Shown here in pieces: positions 27,038 to 35,676 of a DNA stretch of 64,000 bases; the stretch's first letter is position 1, and each line of letters starts with the position of its first letter. The stretch is taken from assembly GCA_902594405.1 (NCBI GenBank), contig CACJMB010000004.1, positions 1-64,000 on the forward strand, in the 5' to 3' direction. This stretch comes from an uncultured Pelagibacteraceae bacterium (GTDB taxonomy: Bacteria; Pseudomonadota; Alphaproteobacteria; Pelagibacterales; Pelagibacteraceae). Position numbers and translations under genes: made by a program. The notes beneath the pieces were generated by a model. It did not search any database. It saw only the letters and a program-made list of their open reading frames with translations, and was not told the origin of the DNA.

Positions 27038-27565
27038 ATGATACCTCAAAAAGTTAAAGATCATATTGAAGAATATATTAGCCAAGAAGTTTACGTTCAA
27101 ATAGCTATAATTAAGGGCAAAGAAAAGGTTTCAACAGAAACAGCTATTGATAAATATTTTAACACAAATCACTTTAGAGATTTTTCAGAGGGTAAACCTT
27201 ATTTTCATTTCATTGATGGATTAAGAGATAAATGCCTTGGAAAACTTAAGAATTCTCCCATGAGAGACAAAGCAACAGATGACGAAACTATTAAATTATT
27301 ACAGAAAAAATTAAATGATTTAACTGATGATGAGCTTGAAGACACTTATTGGGAAATAGAAACAGGAGAATTTTTTTCAGGAGAGCAAATAAAAGAATTA
27401 GAAAAAAATTGCAGTGAATTAATTAAAGACCTCAATTTTTCAAATAAAGATAAAAAAGAAGTTCAAAAAACCATCATGAGTTTTTGTGAAAACTATGAAA
27501 AGTTATGTCAAAAAAAATACCCAGAAGCTCCACTTCCACTAGAAATATTAAAATCTGTAAATTAA
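27038..27565 (+). CDS. Hypothetical soluble protein
   Basis: A 175-residue charged, mostly helical-looking protein with three cysteines (DKCLG, KNCSE, LCQKK). No family recognised. It follows the cytochrome c' gene by 13 bases on the same strand and is followed by a structured intergenic region. Confidence 0.7.
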   Translation: MIPQKVKDHIEEYISQEVYVQIAIIKGKEKVSTETAIDKYFNTNHFRDFSEGKPYFHFIDGLRDKCLGKLKNSPMRDKATDDETIKLLQKKLNDLTDDELEDTYWEIETGEFFSGEQIKELEKNCSELIKDLNFSNKDKKEVQKTIMSFCENYEKLCQKKYPEAPLPLEILKSVN

Positions 27566-27571
27566 TTTTTA

Positions 27572-27656
27572 AAGGGTTCGCTCTTTAAGTGTATACCTAA
27601 AGAGCTCCCTTGTATCGCCTCTTTGGCATTATAATTCCGAGAGGAATTTATTTTTT
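27572..27656 (+). ncRNA. Candidate structured small RNA ending in a terminator
   Basis: AAGGG (27572-27576) pairs with CCCTT (27607-27611), enclosing GCTCTTTA (27580-27587) paired with TAAAGAGC (27598-27605). A GCC/GGC hairpin follows, then AATTCC-GAGA-GGAATT (27633-27648) and a T-rich run. CCTCT (27618-27622) could alternatively pair with AGAGG (27640-27644), which would break the terminator hairpin. The structure could instead be the 3' end of the upstream mRNA. Strand is not certain. Confidence 0.35.
27633..27656 (+). terminator. Rho-independent-like terminator
   Basis: A 6-base-pair stem, AATTCC/GGAATT, with a GAGA (GNRA-type) loop at 27633-27648, followed by TATTTTTTG. It would end transcripts of the cytochrome c'/hypothetical unit or of a small RNA. 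Confidence 0.5.
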
Positions 27657-27685
27657 GTTATATTTTTGAAATATGAGCTGTTCAG

Positions 27686-27715
27686 CTAAGTATCAGGTGG
27701 TGAAAGTATTAACAT
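27686..27715 (-). CDS. Possible 9-residue leader peptide
   Basis: On the - strand, AAGGAGG (27719-27725) lies three bases before an ATG opening MLILSPPDT and then TAG. A Shine-Dalgarno match this strong is uncommon in this window. The same bases form an imperfect hairpin (AGGTGGT with ACCTCCT, 27695-27724) that would sequester the site. No gene follows on that strand before 27565. Spacing is shorter than ideal, so this is weak. Confidence 0.2.
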   Translation of the reverse strand: MLILSPPDT

Positions 27716-27849
27716 AAACCTCCTTCTATAAAAAAGGTAATTATAATTTATACAATTTCAATTTATTTATTTTAATTTTGAATAAATATATTTATTGAAT
27801 ACAACCTAGTGCTTTAGTAGATTCCCGGTAACTTAAGTTACTTCTTAAA

Positions 27850-28707
27850 TTATTTTTTATTTATTAATTCACTAATAAAATTTTCACCGTAACCATCATC
27901 AACAGCTTTTTGAAAATAATTTTTATTTACCTCTGCAACTTTTTCTGCTTCAGGAAAATCTTTTAACAAGTCTTGAATATAAGTTAAATCTTTTACAGAA
28001 TTACTTGCCGTAAATTTAAATCCAGTAAAATCACCTTTTAAAAGATTGTCAAAAACTCTATTGAGTGCTGCAGAATTTCCAGAACCAAGTTTTGCAACAT
28101 CAAATACTTTTTTTAAATCTAAACCCATTTCTGTAGCACTTTTAGCTAAATGATTTACTAATGCAGCATTTCCAAGTGATAAAAAATTATTTAAAAGCTT
28201 AGATTTTGCTCCCATTCCAACAGGTCCAAAGTGAAAATACTCTTTACAGAATAAATTAAAGTATGGTTCAGCAATTTTAAAATTTTCATCTGACGCCCCA
28301 ACAATTCCTCCCAATATACCTTCTTCTGCTTGAACAGGTCCTCCCATTACAGGACATTCAACATAATTAATATTTTTTGCTTTGAATATTTCCTCAGTTT
28401 CAATTGAGCCAGTTTTGTTGTGAGTAGTGATATCAATAATTAAAGTTTTATTATCTAAAATATCAGATATTTTTTCAGAAATTAATTTTGCTATAGGAGT
28501 GTTGGTAACACACATAAACATTGCATCTAAATTTTTACTAGAAAAATCTTCAAAAGATTTTACTTCTTCAGCTCCATCGCTAACAATTTTCTCAATTGGT
28601 TTTCTATTTTTATTAGCAATGATAAAAAGCTTATTTTTATGTTTTAAAATATTTTTAGCTATTCCATAGCCCATATATCCAACACCAATAAAACCTATAT
28701 TTTTCAT
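27850..28707 (-). CDS. HIBADH/GarR-type NAD(P)-dependent beta-hydroxyacid dehydrogenase
   Basis: A 285-residue member of the 3-hydroxyisobutyrate / 2-hydroxy-3-oxopropionate reductase family. The dinucleotide motif GFIGVGYMGYG is at residues 4-14, the substrate-binding segment CPVMGGPVQAEEG near 120, and the catalytic Lys in GAKSKLLNN near 170. It is last in a leftward run with an EamA permease and a UxaA-type dehydratase, suggesting reduction of tartronate semialdehyde or a similar product. A paralog is at 36990-37859. Confidence 0.88.
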   Translation of the reverse strand: MKNIGFIGVGYMGYGIAKNILKHKNKLFIIANKNRKPIEKIVSDGAEEVKSFEDFSSKNLDAMFMCVTNTPIAKLISEKISDILDNKTLIIDITTHNKTGSIETEEIFKAKNINYVECPVMGGPVQAEEGILGGIVGASDENFKIAEPYFNLFCKEYFHFGPVGMGAKSKLLNNFLSLGNAALVNHLAKSATEMGLDLKKVFDVAKLGSGNSAALNRVFDNLLKGDFTGFKFTASNSVKDLTYIQDLLKDFPEAEKVAEVNKNYFQKAVDDGYGENFISELINKK

Positions 28708-28721
28708 TTAAGCCTCACTAT

Positions 28722-29588
28722 TTAACTTTTCTTTTTACCTTCTGTTCTTATGAACATAATACCAAAAACAATAATTCCAATTACACCAACAATTTTATTA
28801 TAATCAAACGGTACACCAAAAATTAAGAAATTAATAATTGTAGACCAAACTAATTGTGAGTATTGAAAATTAGTTACAAATGACAAATTAGAAAGTTGAA
28901 TCGCATAAATAATTAAAGAATGACTTACGAAACCTGCCACACCAAGAATTATTAAATAAAGCCAAAAGATATTCTTCTCTAATGGGACCCAGTTAAAAAA
29001 TATAAAAATACTAAAAATTATTGCGCCTAAAATCGAAGTATAAAAAATAGCAGCAAATGGATCATTGTCACCTGATACAACTTTGGTAAAAAATTGGTAA
29101 AGAGCCCAACAAATTGGAGGTACAATAGGGAATATTAAATCTAAACTAAATATTCTCATACTTGGACCTAACGAATAAACAATTGAGCCAAAACTTAGCA
29201 ACATTAAAAGTATACCCTTTGTACTTAATATATCTTTTAGAAAGTACGCTGAAAGCAACGAGACGATTAAAGGAGCTGTAAAGAAAACAACATAAATATC
29301 TACCAAATCAAATTTCTGTAAAGAATAAAACATAAAAGAGGTGGCAGTCACCATTAATATCGATCTAATTATTTGGACTTTAAAATTTTTTTTTAAATTT
29401 ACTTTTGGCTTAAAAATTAAAAAAAATATAATTAAAGATACCAAGTGAAAAAAAAACCTCCCCCAAATTGCTTGAGTAACTGGCATTACTGTTCCAAGAT
29501 ATTTTGCTGTAGAGTCCATACAAACAAACATAAAAAATCCACCAGCAGCTAATAAAATTACGTTAATTAAGGATGTTTGTTGAGGCAC
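28722..29588 (-). CDS. EamA/DMT-family permease
   Basis: A 288-residue protein with about 10 helices arranged as two EamA repeats (AIWGRFFFHLVSLIIFF in the first, FQYSQLVWSTIINFLIFG in the second). It belongs to the drug/metabolite transporter superfamily; the substrate is unknown. Position between sugar-acid enzymes suggests metabolite import or export linked to that pathway. Confidence 0.85.
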   Translation of the reverse strand: MPQQTSLINVILLAAGGFFMFVCMDSTAKYLGTVMPVTQAIWGRFFFHLVSLIIFFLIFKPKVNLKKNFKVQIIRSILMVTATSFMFYSLQKFDLVDIYVVFFTAPLIVSLLSAYFLKDILSTKGILLMLLSFGSIVYSLGPSMRIFSLDLIFPIVPPICWALYQFFTKVVSGDNDPFAAIFYTSILGAIIFSIFIFFNWVPLEKNIFWLYLIILGVAGFVSHSLIIYAIQLSNLSFVTNFQYSQLVWSTIINFLIFGVPFDYNKIVGVIGIIVFGIMFIRTEGKKKS

Positions 29589-29600
29589 AGGAAAAATAAA

Positions 29601-31106
29601 TTACATTACAACGCCAACTTGCCAAGGATTAAACTCCTCGTCACCATAGCCATTGATTTCACTTTTTGATTTATTTCCTGAAGCAGTATTTATAACTAAT
29701 TCAAATATTTTTTGACCGACTTCTTCAACTTTTTCTTTTCCTTCAGCAATTGTACCACAATTAATATCCATATCTTCTGACATTCTTTCAAACATCGCTG
29801 AGTTTGTTGAAAGTTTTAAACTTGGAACTGGTTTACAACCAAAGCAAGATCCACGTCCTGTTGTAAAACAAATAACATTAGCACCTGATGCAACTTGACC
29901 TGTTACAGATACAGGATCATAACCAGGAGAATCCATAAAATTAAAACCTTTATTTTTTAAAGGTTCAGCATAATGCAATACATCTTGAAGGATAGAGTTT
30001 CCTCCTTTTGCAACAGCACCTAATGATTTCTCTAGTATAGTTGTGAGACCACCTTTTTTATTTCCTGGAGCAGGATTGTTATCCATTGAACTATTATTGA
30101 TTGAAGTATAATGTTTCCACCACTCAATTCTCTTAATGAGTTTATCAGCAGTTTCTTGTGAGCTTGCTCTATTAATTAACAAATGTTCAGCTCCATAAAT
30201 CTCTGGAGTTTCAGATAAAATTGAACTTCCACCTTTTTTAACCAAGAGATCTGCCGCAACTCCTAATGCAGGATTTGCAGTTATTCCCGAATATCCATCT
30301 GAACCACCACATTGAAGAGCTAAAGTTAGATGACTTACAGGTTGTGAAGTTCTTTGAACATTATTAGCTTCTGAAAGTAAATTTTTAATTTGAGACAATA
30401 CTTTCTCCACTATTTTTTTTGTTCCTCCCTCATCTTGGATTGTTAGAAAATGAATTCGGTTATGTTTCTTTAAAGACTCGTCAAACAAACTGACTTGAGC
30501 ACATTCGCATCCTAAACCTATAACAAAAACATGAGAAAAATTGGGATGATTTTTAAATCCATCTATAGTTCTTTGAAAAATTTGCATTCCTTCACTTTCA
30601 GTATTCATTCCACATCCTGTTGAGTGAGTAATTGGTACTATGCCATCAATGTTAGGGTAATCTTTTAAAATGTCAGAATATTTAATCTTCTCAACTATCA
30701 TTTTAGTGACAGTTGCTGAGCAATTAACAGTACTTACAATCCCAATGTAATTTCTAGTAGCAACCTGTCCATTATCCCTTAAAATTCCGTTAAAGAAGGT
30801 ATCTGCTTTTTCATCAATAATATGTTTTTTATCTGTGACTTTAAAATCTCTTTTAAATTCTCTAAATTCTAAATTGTGCGAATGGACATGTTGTCCAGGC
30901 TTAATATCATCTAATGCAAAACCAATAATTTGATCATACTTAATGATTGGATCGCCTTTTTTAATAGTTTTTAAACAAACTTTGTGTCCAAAGGGGATTG
31001 GATCGATAGTACTAATCTCATGACCTTCAATTTTAGTTTTTTCTGGAATAATAAATTGGCTAACGCCCACATTATCATTCTTGTTTAAAACTATTAGATT
31101 ATTCAT
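29601..31106 (-). CDS. UxaA/GarD-family dehydratase (altronate or galactarate type)
   Basis: A 501-residue full-length protein. An N-terminal SAF domain (about 1-90) is followed by the altronate/galactarate dehydratase domain with THSTGCGMN, GLGCECAQ, LQCGGSDGYSGITANPALG and GRGSCFGCKPVPSLKLSTN. These enzymes dehydrate altronate or galactarate to 2-keto-3-deoxy acids using iron. The ATG at 31106 (MNNLIVLNKND) is preferred; an upstream ATG at 31142 would add a hydrophobic 12-residue tail. It is divergent from the IlvD/Edd gene. Confidence 0.87.
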   Translation of the reverse strand: MNNLIVLNKNDNVGVSQFIIPEKTKIEGHEISTIDPIPFGHKVCLKTIKKGDPIIKYDQIIGFALDDIKPGQHVHSHNLEFREFKRDFKVTDKKHIIDEKADTFFNGILRDNGQVATRNYIGIVSTVNCSATVTKMIVEKIKYSDILKDYPNIDGIVPITHSTGCGMNTESEGMQIFQRTIDGFKNHPNFSHVFVIGLGCECAQVSLFDESLKKHNRIHFLTIQDEGGTKKIVEKVLSQIKNLLSEANNVQRTSQPVSHLTLALQCGGSDGYSGITANPALGVAADLLVKKGGSSILSETPEIYGAEHLLINRASSQETADKLIKRIEWWKHYTSINNSSMDNNPAPGNKKGGLTTILEKSLGAVAKGGNSILQDVLHYAEPLKNKGFNFMDSPGYDPVSVTGQVASGANVICFTTGRGSCFGCKPVPSLKLSTNSAMFERMSEDMDINCGTIAEGKEKVEEVGQKIFELVINTASGNKSKSEINGYGDEEFNPWQVGVVM

Positions 31107-31152
31107 AAATTTATTATATAACCAATAACTTAAACAAACCATTATTTAAATT

Positions 31153-32937
31153 ATGCCAAAAAAAAGAAAAAAGAGTTTCCGAAGTCAACAGTGGTTCAAT
31201 AATCCAAAAAACCCTGACATGACGGCCTTATATCTAGAAAGGTATTTAAATTATGGTCTTACAAGAAAAGAATTACAATCTGGTAATCCAATTATAGGAA
31301 TAGCACAATCTGGCAGTGATCTATCTCCATGCAATAGACATTTCATGTCTTTGAGTAAAAGAATAAAAGATGGAATTAGAAGAGCAGGTGGTATACCGAT
31401 GGAATTTCCTACTCACCCAATTCAAGAAACTGGAAAAAGACCAACAGCAATGTTGGATAGAAATCTTTCTTACTTGTCACTAGTGGAAGTTTTGTATGGA
31501 TACCCAATTGATGGAGTTATCTTAACAACAGGATGTGATAAAACTACTCCGGCAGCTTTAATGGCAGCTGCTACAGTAAACATTCCTGCAATAGTTTTGT
31601 CGGGTGGTCCAATGTTAGATGGAATTTACAAAGGAAAATTAGCTGGTTCAGGAATGGTAGTTTGGGAAGCAAGAAAAATGTTAGCTAAAGGAGAAATTAA
31701 ATACGAGGAATTTATGGACATGGTTGCATCTTCTGCACCGAGTGCTGGACATTGTAATACAATGGGAACAGCTTCTTCAATGAACTCTGTTGCTGAAGCA
31801 TTGGGAATGTCTTTGCCAGGAGGTGCAGTTATTCCAGCTCCTTATAGAGAAAGAGAACAAATTTCTTATGAAACAGGAAAAAGAATTGTTGGAATGGTTC
31901 ATGAAGATTTAACCCCATCAAAAATTATGACACGTAAAGCTTTTGAAAACGCAGTAGTAGTTGCAAGTGCTATTGGTGGATCTAGTAACTGTACAGCTCA
32001 TTTAAGTGCTATTGCAAAACATATGGGAATTAAATTTGATCTTTCTGATTGGCAAAAACTTGGGCACAACATTCCTTTATTGGTGAATTGCCAACCTGCA
32101 GGAGAATACTTAATGGAAAGTTTTCACAGAGCTGGAGCAATACCTGCAGTTATGAAAGAATTAATTAAAAACAAAAAAATTCATACAAATATAAAGACAG
32201 TTACAGGAAAAACTGTAGGTGAAAACTTGAGAAAGAAAGTTGATGTAGACAGCAAAGTAATTAAATCATTTAAGAATGCATTGACTGAAAAAGCTGGTTT
32301 TTTAGTTATGAAAAGTAATTTTTTTTCATCAGCTATTATGAAAACATCAGTAATTAGTAAAGAATTTAAAGATCAATATTTATCAAATCCTAAACACCCA
32401 AATGTTTTTGAATGTAAAGCTATAGTTTTTGACGGTCCTGAGGATTATCATAAAAGGCTTAATGATAAGAAATTAAAAATAGATGAAAACTCTCTATTGA
32501 TTATTAGAGGTTGCGGACCTGTTGGTTATCCCGGATCTGCCGAAGTAGTTAATATGCAACCACCAGATAGATTATTAAAAAAAGGAATAAGACATTTGCC
32601 AACTCTTGGAGATGGAAGACAAAGTGGAACATCAGAAAGTCCATCAATATTACATGTTTCACCAGAATCAGCAGTAGGTGGAGATCTAGGAATTGTTAAA
32701 ACTTACGATAAAATAAAAATAGACTTAAATAAGAGAAGAGTTGATTTATTAATTTCTCAAGCTGAATTTAAAAAAAGAAGAAAAAATAAAAAAGTATTTA
32801 AACCAAATAATCAAACTCCTTGGCAGGAAATATTTAGAAATACAGTTGGTCAATTGGATGATGGTGCATGTATTAATTCTCGAGGTAAATATTTAGACGT
32901 ATCACATACCAAAGGTTTACCAAGAGACTCTCACTAA
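31153..32937 (+). CDS. IlvD/Edd-family sugar-acid dehydratase
   Basis: A 594-residue iron-sulfur dehydratase. TTGCDKTTPAALMAAA and GHCNTMGTASSMNSVAEALG carry cluster and Mg ligands. GSSNCTAHL and GPVGYPGSAEV complete the family pattern. The TGCDKTTPA form resembles aldonate dehydratases (L-arabinonate or D-xylonate type) more than biosynthetic IlvD. It likely makes a 2-keto-3-deoxy acid in the surrounding pathway. A 2-hydroxyacid dehydrogenase gene starts two bases downstream. Confidence 0.88.
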   Translation: MPKKRKKSFRSQQWFNNPKNPDMTALYLERYLNYGLTRKELQSGNPIIGIAQSGSDLSPCNRHFMSLSKRIKDGIRRAGGIPMEFPTHPIQETGKRPTAMLDRNLSYLSLVEVLYGYPIDGVILTTGCDKTTPAALMAAATVNIPAIVLSGGPMLDGIYKGKLAGSGMVVWEARKMLAKGEIKYEEFMDMVASSAPSAGHCNTMGTASSMNSVAEALGMSLPGGAVIPAPYREREQISYETGKRIVGMVHEDLTPSKIMTRKAFENAVVVASAIGGSSNCTAHLSAIAKHMGIKFDLSDWQKLGHNIPLLVNCQPAGEYLMESFHRAGAIPAVMKELIKNKKIHTNIKTVTGKTVGENLRKKVDVDSKVIKSFKNALTEKAGFLVMKSNFFSSAIMKTSVISKEFKDQYLSNPKHPNVFECKAIVFDGPEDYHKRLNDKKLKIDENSLLIIRGCGPVGYPGSAEVVNMQPPDRLLKKGIRHLPTLGDGRQSGTSESPSILHVSPESAVGGDLGIVKTYDKIKIDLNKRRVDLLISQAEFKKRRKNKKVFKPNNQTPWQEIFRNTVGQLDDGACINSRGKYLDVSHTKGLPRDSH

Positions 32938-32938
32938 T

Positions 32939-33907
32939 ATGAAGCCAAAAATATTAGTTTCTAGAAAAATATCTGATTTAGCAGAGGAAAAACTTCAAAA
33001 AGAATTTGAGGTAACCCTTAATCCAAAAGATGAACCCATTCCAGAAAGTGAATTAATAAAATTGGTTAATGATTATGATGGAATGATTTCAACAGGTTTT
33101 GACAAAATTAGTGAAAATTTTTTTAATAATTTAAATGGGAAATTAAAAATTATAGCTCAAGTTGGGGTTGGTTATGATAATATTTCAATAAAATCAGCTG
33201 AAGAAAAAAAAATTAAAGTAACAAATACTCCTAATGTGTTAAATGAGGCGGTAGCTGAAACCACTATACTTTTGATTTTAGCTGCATCTAGAAGAATTGG
33301 TGAAGCTTATAATCTAGTTAGAACAGATGATTGGAAAAATCAAAAACCGGATTTAACTAAATTTATGATTGGAAATTCTGTTACAGGAAAAACTTTAGGC
33401 ATCATTGGTATGGGTCGTATTGGAAGAATGGCTGCAAAATGTGCTAAAGCTTTTGGAATGAAGATAATTTATTACAACAGAAATAAACTCCCTGATGATC
33501 TTGAGGATAGTGCAAAGTATTTTTCTGACATTAAAACTATGCTACCAGAGTGTGACTTTGTAAGTATACACACTCCAGCAACTGCTGAAACTAAACATAT
33601 TCTTAATTCTTCAACAATAAGCTTGTTACCAAAACATGCGGTAGTTATAAACACTTCAAGAGGATCAACCATTGATGATGATGCTTTGATAGATGCATTA
33701 GAAAACAAAAAAATTTATGCAGCAGGTTTAGATGTGTTCAACAATGAACCAAATTTAGATAAAAGATATTTAAAACTAGACAACTGTTTTGTTTTACCGC
33801 ACATTGGGAGCGCAACACATGAAACCAGACTAGCTATGAGCATGATGGCTGTCGATAATATTTACTGTTTTTTCAATAAAAAACCTCTTATTTCAGAAGT
33901 AGTTTAG
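32939..33907 (+). CDS. D-2-hydroxyacid dehydrogenase (GyaR/glycerate dehydrogenase type)
   Basis: A 322-residue NAD(P)-dependent enzyme. GKTLGIIGMGRIGRMAA (about 143-159) is the Rossmann motif. The catalytic triad is visible as Arg in NTSRGSTID, Glu in VFNNEP and His in LPHIGSAT. It probably reduces glyoxylate, hydroxypyruvate or a related keto acid produced by sugar-acid breakdown. It follows the dehydratase gene and precedes the TRAP operon promoter. Confidence 0.9.
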   Translation: MKPKILVSRKISDLAEEKLQKEFEVTLNPKDEPIPESELIKLVNDYDGMISTGFDKISENFFNNLNGKLKIIAQVGVGYDNISIKSAEEKKIKVTNTPNVLNEAVAETTILLILAASRRIGEAYNLVRTDDWKNQKPDLTKFMIGNSVTGKTLGIIGMGRIGRMAAKCAKAFGMKIIYYNRNKLPDDLEDSAKYFSDIKTMLPECDFVSIHTPATAETKHILNSSTISLLPKHAVVINTSRGSTIDDDALIDALENKKIYAAGLDVFNNEPNLDKRYLKLDNCFVLPHIGSATHETRLAMSMMAVDNIYCFFNKKPLISEVV

Positions 33908-33956
33908 AACAACTATAAGTTGTCTGTTCAATGAATATATATAATTTCTATATATA

Positions 33957-34004
33957 AAAGTTAAACGAAATTATTGATCTCAAAAATCTTTTATGATTAA
34001 CTTT
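33957..34004 (+). promoter_or_regulatory. Inverted repeat in the dctP leader
   Basis: AAAGTTAA (33957-33964) and TTAACTTT (33997-34004) form an 8-base inverted repeat 32 bases apart in the 124-base region before dctP. It could be an operator or a leader stem. A separate small hairpin, ACAACT-ATA-AGTTGT, lies at 33908-33922 right after the previous stop. Confidence 0.3.
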
Positions 34005-34031
34005 CGAAAAAACATAAACGAGAGGAAGATA

Positions 34032-35048
34032 ATGTTTAAACTTATATCTAAAACTATAGCAGCTGTAGCTATTGTTTCAGTTGCTTTATTTGGCTCTGCA
34101 AATGCAAAGACTTTAAAGATTGAAACACACTTTACAGCTAGTTCACCAAATGGTGAAGTTGCTGCTCAATTCGCTAAAAACGTAGAGAAGTTTTCTGGCG
34201 GAAGCTTAAAAGTAGAAATGTTCTACTCATCATCAGTAACAGGTAAATCTGCTGAGGTGTTTAACTCTGCACAAACTGGAATTATCGATTGTGATATGAC
34301 TGGTGCTGGTTACCAAACTGGTAAAAATGCAGCGTTCCAATTCGCAGGTGATGTAATGGGTGGATACGATAACCCATATCAACAATATGAATTCTTGAAT
34401 TTCCCAGGAGCTCAAGAAGCTGTTGATGCACTTTACAACAAATATGGAATGACATTAATTGGTTGGTGGATACCAGGACATGAGTCTTTAATATCTAGCA
34501 GACCAATCCCAGATGTTGCTTCATTGAAAGACTTTAAATTTAGATCACCTCCAGGAATGGAAAGTATGATCTTTACAGCATTAGGTGCTAAGCCAATCGT
34601 AATGGACTTTGGTGAAGTTCCAACTGCTTTACAAACTGGTCTAATCGATGGTGCTGACTACTCATCTTTAGCTACTAACTATGCAGGTGGACACTATGAG
34701 CAAAATAAATATGCTACATACCCAGGTTTCCACTCTATGCCAGCTGACCACTTAGCTTGTAATACGAAAGTATGGAAGAAGTTAAAGAAACATGAGCAAG
34801 GTGCTATGTTAGCTGCAATAGAAATTGCTGGAAGAACTATCACTAGTTTAGTTGAAAGAAAAAACGCTGAAGCTGTTAAAGCTTTAAATGAAATGGGTGT
34901 TACTCTTCACGACTGGTCTAGAGAAGATAGACTTAAATTCAGACAAGCTGCTTTAGCTGCTTGGGAAGAATGGAAGACTAAATCTCCAGAAGCTGCGGCA
35001 CTTATTGAGATACATAAAGCTTATATGAAAGCTAACGGTATCATGTAA
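34032..35048 (+). CDS. dctP: TRAP transporter substrate-binding protein DctP
   Basis: A 338-residue periplasmic solute receptor. A signal peptide ends near GSANA-K at residue 25. The DctP fold shows LKDFKFRSPPGMES with the substrate-carboxylate Arg and GLIDGADYSS. The ATG at 34032 is preceded by GAGAGGAAG, a good ribosome-binding site; an upstream ATG at 33993 would place residues before the signal. Genome neighbours suggest an organic acid such as a sugar acid. A stem-loop follows the stop. Confidence 0.95.
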   Translation: MFKLISKTIAAVAIVSVALFGSANAKTLKIETHFTASSPNGEVAAQFAKNVEKFSGGSLKVEMFYSSSVTGKSAEVFNSAQTGIIDCDMTGAGYQTGKNAAFQFAGDVMGGYDNPYQQYEFLNFPGAQEAVDALYNKYGMTLIGWWIPGHESLISSRPIPDVASLKDFKFRSPPGMESMIFTALGAKPIVMDFGEVPTALQTGLIDGADYSSLATNYAGGHYEQNKYATYPGFHSMPADHLACNTKVWKKLKKHEQGAMLAAIEIAGRTITSLVERKNAEAVKALNEMGVTLHDWSREDRLKFRQAALAAWEEWKTKSPEAAALIEIHKAYMKANGIM

Positions 35049-35061
35049 TAAAAAAAATCTT

Positions 35062-35083
35062 GAAGGGCCTGCAAAGGCCCTTC
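35062..35083 (+). terminator. Stem-loop between dctP and dctQ
   Basis: GAAGGGCCT-GCAA-AGGCCCTTC, a perfect 9-base-pair stem with a GNRA-type loop, followed by a T-rich stretch. Placed between receptor and permease genes, it probably acts as a partial terminator or 3' mRNA stabiliser that lets dctP outproduce dctQM. Confidence 0.7.
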
Positions 35084-35105
35084 GATTTATTTAAATTTTT
35101 ACTCA

Positions 35106-35675
35106 ATGATCGATAAAGAATTACAAGAACAAAATGAAAAAGTCGCGAGTAAAGATGATTTTCCAATAAATTGGATAGATAGAGTTTCTTTATTTCTAAG
35201 TCACACAATTAAATATCTAATTCCTGTAATTGTAATTGTGATGATGTATGAAATTTTTATGAGATATGTATTGTTTAAACCAACTTTGTGGGCAAACGAA
35301 CTGTGCTTATGGCTTGCGGGAGTTTGTTATTTAGTTGGTGGAATATATGCAACAAGATTAAGAAGCCATATTAGAATAGTATTATTATATGATTGGGTTA
35401 GTAGACCGACACAGAGAATTTTTGACCTAATTAGTACTTTAATTATTGTTCTTTTCGCAGCAGCTGTAATTTATGGAGGTATGGAAGATGCATACAGATC
35501 ATTTATAAATTGGGAAAGGTTTGCAACTTATTGGGATCCACCAATTCCTGCTACTATGAAACCACTAACACTTCTATGTGTTTTTCTTATTGCTGTTCAA
35601 TCTGTAAACAATTTAATTATTGATTGGAGAAATCCAAAAGAAAAACAATACGATCCATCTAAAGAATTAAAATAA
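35106..35675 (+). CDS. dctQ: TRAP transporter small permease DctQ
   Basis: A 189-residue protein with four hydrophobic segments and the conserved motif around WANELCLWLAGVCYLVGG (about 59-76). It forms the small membrane subunit of the TRAP transporter with DctM, whose gene starts one base after its stop codon. A longer polar N-terminus precedes the first helix. Confidence 0.93.
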   Translation: MIDKELQEQNEKVASKDDFPINWIDRVSLFLSHTIKYLIPVIVIVMMYEIFMRYVLFKPTLWANELCLWLAGVCYLVGGIYATRLRSHIRIVLLYDWVSRPTQRIFDLISTLIIVLFAAAVIYGGMEDAYRSFINWERFATYWDPPIPATMKPLTLLCVFLIAVQSVNNLIIDWRNPKEKQYDPSKELK

Positions 35676-35676
35676 T

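Larger units (their letters stand above)
27566..27849. other. Structured intergenic stretch, possible small RNA locus
   Basis: The longest gene-free stretch in the window. Visible elements are a large imperfect hairpin at 27572-27611, a small GCC/GGC hairpin at 27617-27627, a terminator-like hairpin at 27633-27648, a minus-strand mini-ORF with strong ribosome-binding site at 27686-27725, and a perfect 14-base palindrome GTAACTTAAGTTAC at 27829-27842. No known RNA family recognised. Confidence 0.5.

Noticed and set aside
27566..27611. Possible tRNA because of a GGTTCG segment
   Set aside because: No cloverleaf, no acceptor pairing and no CCA-proximal stem.
33993..34031. Longer DctP start
   Set aside because: Thirteen charged residues before a canonical signal peptide, and the ribosome-binding site GAGAGGAAG serves the ATG at 34032.
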